Under the pieces are notes generated by a model, which saw only the letters and a program-made list of their open reading frames with translations, was not told the origin of the DNA and did no database searches. Made by a program: the position numbers and the translations under genes. A DNA stretch of 64,000 nt from Dactylonectria macrodidyma (Eukaryota; Ascomycota; Sordariomycetes; Hypocreales; Nectriaceae), in contig JAGMUV010000045.1 in assembly GCA_020744425.1 (NCBI GenBank), forward strand, positions 62,001 to 126,000. The letters are read 5' to 3'. Of the stretch, positions 43,213 through 54,946 are shown piece after piece (position 1 is the first letter of the stretch; each line of letters begins with the position of its first letter).

Positions 43213-44208
43213 ATGCTGGAGCTAAGAAGTGAGCCCGGCGATGGGTACCGCGGTGGAATCGACGTCACAATCCCTATCGTAATGGCGATAGCTGGATTCT
43301 TTGCCATCTCCCTTTATAATGTCATCGAGATCAACGTTCAGATTTTTCTCAGGTTCAAGAAGCGCATCGGCTTATACTTTTGGAGCTTGCTCTTCGCGTC
43401 GTGGGGCATTGCCCTCCACTCCGTTGGATTCCTGTTGCAGTACTTCCAGCTTTGCCGAAACGCCTATGTCAACATCGTCATCATTACCCTTGGGGGCGTC
43501 CCGATGGTCATTGGCCAATCCGTCGTCCTTTATTCCCGGCTCCACTTGGTTGTTGAAGATAAGAGAAAGATCCGATGGGTGCTCGTGATGATCATCTCAA
43601 GCTTCTTTCTCTTTACCATACCCCCGACAGTTCTTAATTTCGGCTCCAATTCTCCGCACCCACATCCATACCTCAGACCGTTTCAAATCTACGAGAAAAT
43701 CATGCTCTTCGGCTTTGCAACGCAAGAAATCATCATCTCAGGCCTCTACGTGTGGGAAACCCGGAAGATGTTACGGATAATGACGCCAGACGGGAGTGCA
43801 GCCCATCGCCGCGTGATGAAGCACCTTATCTACGTCAATATCTTAGTAATCCTAATGGATATGACCATAATTGGCACCGAGCTAGGTGGTGCCCACGAAA
43901 TCTCGACTACCTACAAGAGCGCCGTGTACAGCATCAAACTGAAACTGGAGTTCCCGATTTTGAATCAACTTCGCACCCTTGTTAAGAGAGGTGGCCGCAC
44001 CTGCGACTGCCGAATGTCTGAGACATTGACCATCTGCAACGAAACAAGACCCAGTCTAGGATACGAGCCGATAATACGACGCAATTCCTCAAACAATAAA
44101 GTCTTTACTTCAACACGCCAACTGAGCTTTTCTTCAGGTCTAGTTCCGGTATCAGAAACCCAACACGTCATAGTAAGGAATCATGAAGGTCTCGAATCCC
44201 ACGATTGA
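43213..44208 (+). CDS. DUF7703-type seven-TM integral membrane protein
   Basis: A 331-residue intronless frame. Seven hydrophobic segments are visible, beginning TIPIVMAIAGFFAISLYNVI. Family-typical blocks are RIGLYFWSLLFASWGIALHS, MVIGQSVVLYSRLHLVVED, PPTVLNFGSNSP, GFATQEIIISGLYVWETRKM and YKSAVYSIKLKLEFPILNQL. These match a large fungal family of uncharacterised plasma-membrane proteins (DUF7703) with a receptor-like layout: seven helices with a cytosolic, Ser/Thr-rich tail of about 75 residues. No lesion is seen, and this is one of the best-preserved genes in the window. The start at 43213 is the first Met, and membrane segment one begins about 20 residues later. Confidence 0.88.
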   Translation: MLELRSEPGDGYRGGIDVTIPIVMAIAGFFAISLYNVIEINVQIFLRFKKRIGLYFWSLLFASWGIALHSVGFLLQYFQLCRNAYVNIVIITLGGVPMVIGQSVVLYSRLHLVVEDKRKIRWVLVMIISSFFLFTIPPTVLNFGSNSPHPHPYLRPFQIYEKIMLFGFATQEIIISGLYVWETRKMLRIMTPDGSAAHRRVMKHLIYVNILVILMDMTIIGTELGGAHEISTTYKSAVYSIKLKLEFPILNQLRTLVKRGGRTCDCRMSETLTICNETRPSLGYEPIIRRNSSNNKVFTSTRQLSFSSGLVPVSETQHVIVRNHEGLESHD

Positions 44209-45389
44209 CCAGGACGCTATTCTCCTGGTCACGAGGGCCAGGGATAATTCATATCCCATTGGAACCGGCATCAATGTCCACAACAACCTTTCGTTAGCCC
44301 CAGGATAACAACCCCTTGGCGATTACAAATTTGTCAATTTCTAGATTCTATCAATGATGTCATATTTTCTTCGCGCAAGGTGTATGCCACGGATCCACGT
44401 GTTCTTATCTCCCTTTGACTTTAACCCTAGAATATCTATTACAGTCTGAGGGTCAGGATGTGGGATAAAAGCTCTTGATTTCTAGCTAATTGAGGGGACT
44501 AAGAGAGGTTATAAAATTTGGTCCCTTGGAAATGCACCGCTTAGGTCAGGGATGACCGCCCTGACGATCTGGCGGATCCAATTGATGCGGTTTGACCATG
44601 AACCTGATGATCCTGATGATCTTAATGACCCTGACCGGCAGGATTGTTCCCGAAACGCGATGTTAATCCCGAAATGCGACACCTACAATATTATTGACTT
44701 TAATTCTAGATTGACTTAGGTCACTCCATGATTGCCTGCCCTGAATTCAAGATGTTCCTTACCATACTTGCGTAGTAAAATCTTATCGTCTAAAGTCGGT
44801 CTATTTAGGGATCACTCGATGCCGGCGTAGTGGGAGAGCCATTGTTAGTATTCCCTGATATATCATTTAACAAGTGCCCTAGTGGCTTGCTATATATCAT
44901 CATATCAATACCAAATGGCCAAAATATCCTATGCGTAAGGGCGACTGAACTAAGTTCGAAACATCAAACTTGGGGGGTTACTACATTAGAAAAGGACCGT
45001 TGGTTAAGAAAAAACGAAATATACCTCTACCGTTACGCATTTAGTGTGGGTTAATAAGTACCTCGCAATCGTTGCATAACTCTTTTTACTTTTACCCCCC
45101 ATCGCTACTAGTCCTGCTCTTATTCGCCACACTCATCGTCATCGAGCCTCCATCAGCGAGCTTCAATCTCCGAACACAACCACATCAAAAAAATTCCAAA
45201 ACTACTCTAATCGTAATTAATTTATATTATAGCTTTATCAGATTATACCTCTAAGCCTGAATTATTAGCAGTCAAACGCTAGATCGATTCTGCTACCAGA
45301 AAGCATACCTTTTTGCGATGTAATCCAGGCAACCTTAAGTAACGTACTATTGCGGCCGCCGAGCCCTTTATAAAGGCTTTTACCCTACG
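44209..45389. other. AT-rich intergenic region
   Basis: No gene. Noticeably AT-rich, with low-complexity CTGATGATC words near 44600. Together with the adjacent pogo remnant this suits transposon DNA altered by repeat-induced mutation. Confidence 0.45.
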
Positions 45390-46470
45390 ATCAAGAAAGC
45401 AGCCGCAGAGCTTCAAGACTCATATCAGAGGGCCTATTATAGGGCCTAATGAAGGCATCCACACTTAGAAAATGGCGGCAATCGTACTCTTTTCTAGCCC
45501 AGAAGAAGAGGAAGCTATTATCTGTTGGTCGCATCGCAGTATCACAGAGGGTCACCATGTACAGCCTCGAGCGCTTTAACCACATGCAAATGCTATTCTC
45601 AAAGCTATAAATAGAGAGTGTCAGTCTACTCGCTTATCCGCTAAACGCTTTGTGAAGCGGCGCCGCGATATCTTCCGCCGTAGGGCGTCAACTACTCGAG
45701 ATGTGAAGCGAAAAGCAATGCAGGATGCGCACATATAGAGGGCTTCATCCAGGGGTGGAATATGCCCATTGAGCGAGAAGGGATTTCTCATAAAAACACC
45801 TGGAATTTCGATGATACCAGCTTATGGCAAGATGTCTTCAGAAAGGTACATTTATCTATACTTTTGAGGAAGTCCGGAAGCCTATCCTTACGGACTCTCA
45901 TGATACTATACTTTTTATAACCGTGGAGGCAATTATAGCAGCTGGAACGACTATTATTTTATTTGCGGTGATGCCCGGGGTTCAACTTCTGGCTAAGTGG
46001 TTTAACGCCGACTTGACGGCGATACAGTCCTTGCAACAAGTCCAAAAGGATGTATCAATGATATCCTCGCTTTGGAATGGATCAAACACTTCGAGAACTA
46101 GGGAAGATTTTTAATAATTAGGAAAAGCATGTTCTTCTTATGGATGGATGCGAAAGCCATTTTAACTTCTTCGAGATCTTCTACTTCTGTCGTTAACATA
46201 ATATCGAGCTTCTCCGCCTGCTTCTGCATCTTATGTACTATCTTTAGCCGCTTGATGTTAGCGTATTTAACGTCTATAAGAAGTGGCATGAGCATATCCT
46301 TCATAGAGAGATAGTTGACGGCGCCTCTGGCTTTGGAAAGACCGACTTTCTCTTTCATCTTCAGGAGATTCGAAATCGAAACTCAAAAGAATACAATCCT
46401 AAGTGCGTGGGAGTAATACGATATTTCCTGTATAACAGGCCAAAGGTTATGAATGAGCTCGCTAGCCCGT
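45390..46470 (+). pseudogene. Fot1/pogo-type transposase remnant
   Basis: Scattered plus-strand blocks belong to a pogo-family transposase (DDE-1 superfamily): NTWNFDDTS near 45798, VEAIIAAGTTI and AKWFNADL near 45925-46010, TVLATSPKGCINDILALEWI (near 46030) with KHFEN, then VLLMDGCESHFNFFE (near 46130, second catalytic Asp) and PLDVSVFNVYKKWHEHIL (near 46245, third Asp). Stops and frame changes separate every block, and the DNA is AT-rich, as expected after repeat-induced point mutation. Continuous function is impossible. The element ends were not identified. Confidence 0.75.
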
Positions 46471-46833
46471 TATCCTCGCTCTTGAAAAATATACCTGAAA
46501 AGGAGCTTCTTGGGTATATTTAAATAGTGTCATCATCGCCCCATGTAACACCAAGTTGAAGAGTTGCTCAAGCAGATGCTCCTTCAACTCCAAGACCTCC
46601 TCATAGTGAAAGTCCTGCCTTTTCTTAGACTGCACCTCCTACATCGGCACTTCGGCTTAAGACGGTTGATTGATATGTCATTATTACAACTTACCGGTAT
46701 ATCTTATGCAGGCATTGATACTCTGTGTTACTCCTCTTACGCCTTTAGTCCTTCGAGTATTTGAGTAACTTATCTTAAGAACTAAATTAAGTATTTTGAC
46801 AATTTCGACCCCAGGCGCCACGCTTCCACCATT
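46471..46833. other. AT-rich, no gene
   Basis: Probably the 3' part of the pogo element; a short frame (46564-46764) has no recognisable domain. Confidence 0.35.
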
Positions 46834-47073
46834 TCAACTAGGACGATTATCCACTATTATGGATCGCGGCCTCGTGACTGCAGGAGGTGGTGGTCTTAGG
46901 ATACTGACTGTATGCGGAATATAACCCTGTTTGCAGACGGAACAGGTGTCATGTCGCTTCATAAACCACTTGGTGATGTATTTGGAGTGGAATGTATGTC
47001 CACATGACAGACTTCGAACCATCTGCTTGCCCTGCATCGCTTCGAGGCAGATAACACTAGAGTTGTGACTGTA
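46834..47073 (-). pseudogene. RING-H2 domain fragment lacking its first cysteine
   Basis: The frame reads SSVICLEAMQGKQMVRSLSC, GHTFHSKYITKWFMKRHDTC and SVCKQGYIP. The RING-H2 ligands are present (C, C-x-H-x-x-x-H, C-x-x-C) except that the first Cys of the opening C-x-x-C is Ser. Fungal membrane-anchored RING-H2 ubiquitin ligases end this way, with a proline-rich tail (ILRPPPPAV), but no membrane segment is found upstream. The missing ligand and missing N-terminus point to a remnant. Confidence 0.6.
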
Positions 47074-47245
47074 ATTAGACTTGGAACACGAAACGACGTA
47101 TGTTACAGTACGTACTAGACCAATGTATTATTGTTCGAGGGCGCAAAGTATATGGGGGAGTCTTTCATTTGGTCCCTCCACCTCTTATACGACTGAGCCG
47201 GGGCGACATTGTCCAGTCTTCCAACAGTGAAAGAAGTGACAGCTA

Positions 47246-48627
47246 CAGTGGGGCTGAAAAGATTACGACACATTTTTCCGTACCCCGCTTTCCGTGATAC
47301 CTTTACCAAAATCATCATCAACTTCAACGCCTCATTGCACGACCAATTCAAGTCAGAATGGTGTCGCAGATACATCATTCTCCTCACACGAGGACGAGGA
47401 TTGTTTGGAGGTACAACTCGGGCGTTTCCGCCGTCAGGATCGCACGCGACGAGGGAGTGAGTCGGCACGCGATTTACGGCATCGTCAGACGGTACCGCGA
47501 TCAAGAGAGTGGTCGAGATCAACCCAAGCCCAGCCGGCCGCGCAAGATAGGAGACCGGGAAAAAAGACAGATAATACGAGTAATAAGTCAAGACTCTCAT
47601 ATCCAGATACAGGAATTGATCGAAAAGGCCAATTTGAACTGCTGTAAACAGACTTTAGTTACGTTTCTTCGAAAGGAAGGCATTATGCACTATCAGTCAC
47701 TTCTTAGACCGTTGCTTAGTGAGGAAACAGCCAGAAAACGCCTACGCTTTGCAAGACGATATTTTCACATGTCAACTGACTTTTGGGAGAAATGGACCTT
47801 TTCTGACGAAGTTGCTGTGGCTCGAGGTGAAGGCCAGAGACGCACTTGGTGTTTCTGCGAGCCGGTGCGTTTTCTCTGTGCAATTGCGACTTTTCTGACA
47901 GTCCTTAGCACAAGAAACTATTCAGAAAGAACGTACAGACCTGTGTCACACTGACAAAGTATTCACAGATGTTCTTCAGTGCCTTCAACTCAGTCAGACG
48001 GCTTCCAATGTGCCCCCTTTACGGGGATCCAGAATCCGAACGCGGCGGCGTTACGGCGCGAGTTCTGCTTGAATGTATGCAGCAATACCTCCCTCGAATA
48101 GTGACCAGAAACAGCATCTTTCAGCACGATAATTCGAGCCTTTTTACGTCACGTTTCATGAGAAGCTGGCTCCTAGAATGGTGTAAGAACCGGAGGGCGG
48201 AGGTAGTCGCATGGCCGCCTTACAGCCCGGATCTCAACCCCATAGAAAACCTATAGGCAATACTTAAAACAAGGATATGTAAGCGATATCCTGAACTTGC
48301 TTACATGCCAAAAAACGAGTAATCGAAATTGAGGCTTACAGAAGCCGCGATCGAGCTGGGGGAAGAGATTGAGCCGGAGGTGCTGTCGAACCTAATCTTT
48401 TCAATGAAGCGCAGGATGCAGGCTGTTGTGCGGTCACACGGGTGGTACACAAAATATTGAAGACACCGTTAGGAACTCTATTTAAAATGCTACAGATTGA
48501 TAAATATCGATATTTAATTGACATTTATTTGCGTGCGCAATAAGGGGTTGAAGATAAGGGCATCATGTGATGGAGGTGAGGTACACCGGGTTGACCCCGG
48601 ATGTGTCGTACTTTTTCGCCCCCACTG
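47246..48627 (+). mobile_element. Tc1/mariner-family element, near full length
   Basis: Imperfect terminal inverted repeats: the left end CAGTGGGGCTGAAAAG with TACGACACAT, and the inverse of the right end CAGTGGGGGCGAAAA with the same TACGACACAT, begin with CAGTG. The left flank is TA (47244-47245) and the right flank is TG (48628-48629), probably a mutated TA. The 1382-bp length and single transposase fit the family. Confidence 0.85.
47358..48330 (+). pseudogene. Tc1/mariner transposase, frameshifted with one nonsense codon
   Basis: The helix-turn-helix region (SAVRIARDEGVSRHAIYGIV) leads into the DDE domain: WTFSDEVAVARGEGQRRTW (first Asp), FQHDNSSLFTSRFMRSWLLE (second Asp) and AWPPYSPDLNPIENL (third acidic position). 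The frame changes near 47955, and TAG at 48254-48256 replaces the Trp codon that normally follows PIENL; the same frame continues AILKTRICKRYPEL. It is degenerate but all three acidic residues remain. Confidence 0.85.
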
Positions 48628-49782
48628 TGGGAATACCACTACTGGGTGGCGCCTCTAGTCCGGCCCCCGACACGGAGGGTGCATGCCTGGCCAAGAAAGG
48701 GATGCTATAGCGTTACGATATGAGGCATGGACTCGCAGGCATGTCTCACAATGACGGACCACACACTCTAATGAGTGTAATCTGAGTTCATTGCGGGCTC
48801 TTCTGATTTGTGGGTGTCCCCGAGTTAGAGCAGTTGACTTTCAACTACTGCGGCTCTTGGGCTGTTCTGGGGCTAGCAATTTCCTAGTTGTTCGATGCCA
48901 ATCTGCATTATGAGATAGATTTAGCGTAGGCTACCCCGCTCACTTTGTATGTAATATAGGCAATCAATAGTTGCTCACAGCTGACAGCAGCTCACTTAAC
49001 AGGCTTAAGGTTATACCTAGCCTGCTCCACACCTTGCAGCCACAACTGAGGATGGTTGTCCATTCTGAACTCCAGTACTCCGTACTCCATACTCCTTAGT
49101 CTTTCCCGAATGCTGACCTACTACCATAATGCAGTGACCTCGCACCAACCCAGGGCGAACGATACGCTAATAACCGATATAAGTCTTAGGACATAAGCTT
49201 TTGACATAACTAGGATATTACATGCATTAAATGCTTAGAATGAAACCTCACTATGTTCCTACATCTCATGGTAGGATATATCGGGTGCCTTCGTTTCGCT
49301 TGCCGATCTTGTCTTAGTTCATCAGTGCGTTAGCCAGCCCAGATAATACTACAAGTAGTTTCGGGGAAGTTGTGACTTGTCAGCCACATGAAGTCTAGAC
49401 CGATTGGATACGTGGCGATCATGATCTAGCTAGGTCCAGTAGGGCCGACACGTCCTGGTGGCGGCGAATGGCGAGGTTAGTGAGAGAGCCCATTTTCGCC
49501 CGTCATAATCCCTGGTGGCGATCCCTATGCGAATCTCAAACTAATTTGCGCTAACTACCTCACGGATCATTAGCGCAAGGTCCACGAATAAAGCAAAACG
49601 GGGCCCGGACGGCGTGCGATCGGCTGGGCAAATAATTCAGTCAAGTGAGGAAAACGCCGATCTTGGTTTAGAAAAGTCTTCCCATCACCCCATTATGCTG
49701 AGTGGCTAATGGTTGGTTGACAGGATCTGAAGGGTACTATGGAGTACTGTGTTAAAATATAAACCCCACTAGGTAGTCTTTA
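48628..49782. other. Intergenic, no gene recognised
   Basis: More than 1 kb without a convincing frame or RNA gene. Confidence 0.4.
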
Positions 49783-50609
49783 TTAACGAGTCTGACTGCG
49801 ATAAATGGGTTGGGCTTCGACGCTCGGGTCAGGCTCCTCGAAGGGCTCCGCCTGCGCAAGTTTCCAGTCGCGACCGTTGTAAATATCTACGGAAGCTATC
49901 CACAACGGCGGGATAGTTTTCGTTGCCTGCGACGATATGCTCCTATCATATGGCCTTGGCTTCCATCCCGTAATCTCTCCGCTGTGCATGCTTCTGACGC
50001 CTTCTCACTGCAATGCGCTGGGCCTTAGATCCCTGATGTGGCAAGCTCGCTGGGAGCATCCAGTAGAATAAAGATACGAACAATGGATCTGCGTTTGACT
50101 CCGGCACGTCTACAATTGTTCCCCGACTGATCCAGTAAACTTCAATATTTCGGGTTAGGATGCACTCCCAATCGGCCCCTGCAAGGTCTTCACAAAAGTT
50201 GTCACCTTTGATACCGGATGAGAGCCTGATACGACGTGGCAATACGTAAGAAGTCACCAGCCTTGCTATGTTTCCACCGCCTAGCGTCATGTCCCATCAC
50301 ACTACGAACTATCCTCGGCGCTCTTGTTCACCGCTGGCTGAAGGGCATGGATTGGCATTACTATTGACGTTGTCTAAATTTTGTACGACGGCCCGGTATG
50401 TGACTTACATAACGATGCCAACTGTGCCCTCGTACGGGGGCGGGGCAAAACACAATCTCGCTTGTCCTGAAACGGTCTGTGTCAACAGTTGGCGATACGC
50501 GCAGTTGGCACTGGCCTGTCTTGTACGTGTTGGACGATGGCCGCGACACCACCCAGGCAAGTTCGAACTTCCCTTGGCTTCACACCTCTATTCACGGAGA
50601 CCTGCATCT
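49783..50609 (-). other. Possible 3' exons of the unrecognised large gene
   Basis: Leftward frames at 50290-49946 (VTSYVLPRRIRLSSGIKGDN, ILTRNIEVYWISRGTIVDVP) and 49989-49783 look protein-like and lie downstream of the gene starting at 51753 on the same strand. They could be its last exons or a separate gene. No domain recognised. Confidence 0.3.
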
Positions 50610-51753
50610 TCAGTCCCCAATCATCTCCTCTAGATACCCAAGGTGGATGTGTGTTTCGCAGGTGCAGATACTCTCATGCTGACAGACACATACTACCAGC
50701 AGATGTCGATAAGGATTGGTTGATGTATTCCAAGCACAGTAGCGGGAGTCAAGGTCAAAGGCCCAGGCGTATCCGTACCTACTGAGCCATGCACTAGGTA
50801 AAATAGTGTCCAGAGCATCCCTCTCCAGTCGATAAAGAGGCAAAATTGTCGCTACCAAGACGTCCTGTTCGGGTTCGGGCTCCATCTCAAGTAGTGCGGC
50901 ATTCAACACGCCGATAATGCTTCCCTTTCCATACACCCACTTTCTGGCCGCAAAGCCACCTTCGGCCGAGTTTTTCATCCAGCCGATCCAACTCTTCCAT
51001 AGTTGTTGATCGTACGGCATGTACGCCAATATGTGGAATGCCTGACCCCCCCTGAATGGGGGGTTATTGTCACGGGGCGGTGCCAGGTACGTCTGGCATT
51101 GGACAAAGCCGCAGCACTTCAGCTAGTCTTCTGACAACGAGCCGGCTTTGAACCTCAACGTCGTCGTGTCGATGGGTTCTTGAAAGCCAGCGCGGGGAGC
51201 GATGGTGGGGAAGAAACCACCTGCGTGCCTCAAAGACGTTTCTGCAACACTGAGGTATTAATCAGTACCTAAAGCGAGGAGAGCCTAAAAGGGACTACAT
51301 AGATGAAGGCTATACATACGGTTAGAAACACATCTATGCACGGACCTATACCAGCCTTCCATACGAGATTTCCCACGACCCGACGACCGACTCGTCCCCA
51401 TCCACGACTTTGCGACGGAACTGCAGTTGGTAAGGGTGGGGCTGCACGTCGAAGAAGAACCATTGACTGTCCCACTCTTCAATGTCGGGGAAATGGTACA
51501 CATTCATTGACAATGGTATGTCGAGGTCGTTTTGCCAGTCAAGAAGTTCTGCATGCTCTCCCCCTTGCTCGTCAAAGTACGTCGGCCTGATGAACTGCAG
51601 GCGAACCGCCCCGACGAGATTGTGACCTCGAATGAGCTGCCTATCGGCCGAAGTGATTACCTCGAGCCCTTCTAGGTTGGAGAAAAACTGTACGCCCAGA
51701 GGGTTTAGGGAAGGTTGCCCGTGGCCCTGGCCCGATGGTGGTCGTCTTGCCAT
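50610..51753 (-). pseudogene. Unrecognised duplicated gene, long copy
   Basis: The start MARRPPSGQGHGQPSLNPLG, then VQFFSNLEGLEVITSADRQL, HNLVGAVRLQFIRPTYFDEQ and EEWDSQWFFFDVQPHPYQLQ, aligns to the copy at 40153. After GSWEISYGRL an intron is likely, and the next exon gives VAETSLRHAGGFFPTIAPRA and TTTLRFKAGSLSED. A TAG (probably from TGG) follows, then LKCCGFVQCQTYLAPPRDNN. A 6-G run near 51050 must gain or lose a base to reach GQAFHILAYMPYDQQLWKSW and a further 80 residues (GIIGVLN-like, LPLYRLERDALDTILPSAWL). No known domain. The product would be intracellular, since no signal peptide or membrane segment is seen. Confidence 0.5.
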
Positions 51754-53283
51754 ATTGGGCGCAAGGGAGACTCATATCGTACTCGATTTTCAGACCGAAT
51801 CAGAGTCCATGGAGAGTTGCTTCACTTCTCGATTCGGCAACGACGGGAAATGATGGGGACAAGCGAACCAGCGCCCGTATCATCCCTATTCAGATAGTAG
51901 AAAAGAGAAGAGGGAAGAGGGAATTTCAAATGGAAAGGCCGACTCAAGACATCCACATTGCCCGCCTTCCTACCGCATCCCATTCCTTTTAGTAGTGGCT
52001 GCAGGGGGGAATCTGGTCATTCAGGGGTCAGGTATACCCGATTTCTATTGGGCCCCCTGTTTTCTCCTTCATAGCCTGATCGCATCCCCCGCTTCAGCGT
52101 TGGCTTGGGTACGAGTGGAGGGCCGGGAAAATTGATGCCGCCTCACATAGACCTGTCCTGAAGTAGGACCAGGCCCCTAAAAAGGGAACAGACGTAAACC
52201 AGGGTCTGTTTTCAGTCACTCGAGGAAGAAGGATGCCGCCCATAATGAAACAGAGCGAGCGCAGGATCTGAATTTAGCCGCTCTAGGGTAGCACGGCTTT
52301 GTTGCTGGAGGTGCGGTACAATCGGTAGGGGTCAAAGATATACACTTGGTTGGTAGCCTACAATATTCGTACAGCTAAATACAGTGGTGGAATTCCCGAC
52401 AGCTCTGACCCGCTCCATCGGCTAGTCTGGCCCCGGGCTTGATGTTGTCGTGAGCCCCCACGTGACCTATGGTCTACAACATTTGTGATCATGTTCATAA
52501 ATGATTCTACATATGTGTACATACATAGATACTGGGTGTGCTATTTTGCCCATTGTTGTGGCGGAATTTGACGTGCATGTGATTTATTCAGCAACCCGAT
52601 ACTGGCTGGAGCCGTGCCTGGTTAGGCACCTATGCCCAGTTCCAACACACTGCCAATTTGCACAAATGTGCACCTGACACCCTGTCAAAGCGTTATCGGC
52701 CATGGCACCATCGATTCATATTTAAATGGTGCATTCCCCCCGCTGGCAAACTAAATTAGTGTTGATATAAGACTGCCCCAATCGACTCGTCATCCGCACC
52801 TGACACCTGACACAGACTAGGCGACGCTGATGATGGCCGAAGAGCAACAAATCCTGAGCCAGCCCCGCTCCTTGCCGACGATAATGTAAGAACCCGCCAC
52901 AGCTTCGGCGCCTCATAAACCCGCTAACAGACTTCGAACGTTCGGTAGGCCGTCGACGAGACGGTTGATGATGGTGACTCGGCCCTCGGGCTGGTAAGTG
53001 CTGCCTACCGTCGGGGGTTACCGCTCGCTGTCTGACGACCAGGGCCACAAAGGGTGCCGCGAGTGACAGGATGTCTTTGAGATCTAGCATCTTAAAGTAT
53101 CGTCAGGAAAACGGCAGGACATACCATGCATTCAAGGATGGCGGTGAGGACTGCCCAAACCCTAGTTATGAATTGCAGTGAAGCTAAACCGAGTGACTGA
53201 TGCAGCATATATCCTCCCAAATGACGAGGTCCTTTTGCCCCCGTACCATTGTTACGATAAACCTGGCTCCACTTGCTGACTTC
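51754..53283. other. Intergenic; shared upstream block, then no gene
   Basis: The first 200 bp resemble the upstream region of the 40-kb copy (AGAGGGAATTTCAAA and CCTATTCAGA). A leftward 122-codon frame at 53090-52722 is basic and low-complexity and not convincing. Confidence 0.4.
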
Positions 53284-54574
53284 ATGGGACGGACGAAGAT
53301 AGAGAACGAGCGACTAGGTAACTTAGGCCTAACTAGCTCCGCGACCTGTTTTGCAAGCTTGTCTAACTGCTAGACACAGATCTTCAACATCACTTATTCC
53401 TTCTTACTTTCGACGAGAAACTGCACGCTGCCCCCTTGACCAAGCCGCTCCACCGCGCGTTTGATGCCGGATGTGGCACAGGCATCTGGGCCATTGAGTT
53501 TGGTAAAGTCCCGCCATCAATCACCAAAGAGAGATGAATGTTCTGACAAATGTCTAGCGGACGAGCATCCCGAATGTGAAATGAGTCACAAAATGGCTGT
53601 CGATTGAGTAACTAGCAACTAATCCCAAGTCGAATACTCCAGGTTACTGGCGTCGATCTGAGTCCTATCCAACCAACGGCGTAGGTCACCCAAGCACATG
53701 AGCAAACGCAAGATCCTTAATGCTATGATGACGTCGTTTTCCCCCTTTAAGTATCCCCCCCAACGTTGCTTTTTACGTAGACGATTTAGAGGAATCCTGG
53801 GACTTCTCAACCAAGTTTGATTTCATCTTTGCGCGCTTCTTAACCGGATCGATTCGTGACTGGCCCAAGTTCTTTCGGCAAAGCTTTGAGTATGGCATCA
53901 CTTATGCTCTTCCCCCCTCCACCTTCACGCTGGATGCCTCTAATCCTAGAATTATCGATAGGTTCCTCAGCCAGGGTGGTACGATCGAACTAATCGACAT
54001 GGTCTATCCCCTTCGGTCTGATGACGACACACTCTCTGAGGACTCGCCGTTATACAAGTGGTCAAAGTTGCTACTAGGTGCCTTCACTACCAACGGCTCT
54101 CCACTCGACAGCGCGTTGAAATATAAGGAACAGCTTGAAGAGGCTGGCTTTGTCGACGTTAACATGGTGAAGCGCAAGTGGCCTCTGAACCGCTGGCCTA
54201 AGGACCAGAAACACAAGCAAATTGGTAAGTCTTCTCTTTAGTGAAATCACAGTCCAACAAACCCACCTGAGGCGAGCGCTTATGCTCACGCACACCCTTC
54301 GCTGTCCAGGAACATGGGCTCATGAGAATACCATGGACGTCTTGGCGGCGTTAGTGGCTGTGTTTACGCGCCGCGTTGGTGAAGGTGGCCTCGGCTGGAG
54401 TAATGAAGATTTGGAGGTGTTTCTTGCTGCCGTCCATAAGGATATCAAGAATATGAATATCCACTCATACTGGCCGATGTAAGTCCTCACTTTTGAATAA
54501 AAACGATGTCTAAAGATTTGGGGATGAGCTAATTATTTCTCAGGTGGTCAGTATACGCTACGAAACCCCAGTGA
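53284..54574 (+). pseudogene. LaeA/UMTA-type SAM-dependent methyltransferase, second gene
   Basis: Exons read IENERLDLQHHLFLLTFDEK, SAM motif AFDAGCGTGIWAIEF with ADEHPECE, VTGVDLSPIQPT, IPPNVAFYVDDLEESWDFST, FLSQGGTIELIDMVYPLRSD, KWPLNRWPKDQKHKQIG, TWAHENTMDVLAALVAVFTR and a last exon ending VYATKPQ (stop 54572-54574). The domain order matches the gene at 12461-11089 but the sequence is clearly diverged. Two faults are seen. The donor after DEHPECE is ATGAGT instead of GTGAGT, which should disable splicing of that intron. The N-terminus starts abruptly at FMGRTKIENERLD, where family members have about 60 more residues. Metabolic role unknown. Confidence 0.8.
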
Positions 54575-54946
54575 TAGTATTATAATACTAGGTCTGATAG
54601 AAGAGTAAAGGGCTAGGTGCAAGGGTTATTAACATAGTAGTACTGGTATAGCTAAGAGATATCTCAGAGCGTTATTGCTCAAGCTAATCGTGTGCGGTAT
54701 GCGGGTGCTTTGAGAGATGTACATTCGACTCTGTACATATCAGACAGGGTGGGGCACTGACACCAATCTTGTCTCTTCGCAGCATGCAACACCGATTTTT
54801 GCCTTCACGATTTTTCAGTATGGGAGATTTTTGCTAACTTTGCCACGCATTCCACGACGAATGTACTGTCATACTTGAAGCCGTGTGCATCAAGCTTTAC
54901 ACGCGCGGGATGTCGCGGGGTACCAACCATTCAAGCAGAAATTTGC
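54575..54946. other. Intergenic between convergent genes
   Basis: Separates the rightward methyltransferase and the leftward NLR; no structure noted. Confidence 0.4.
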
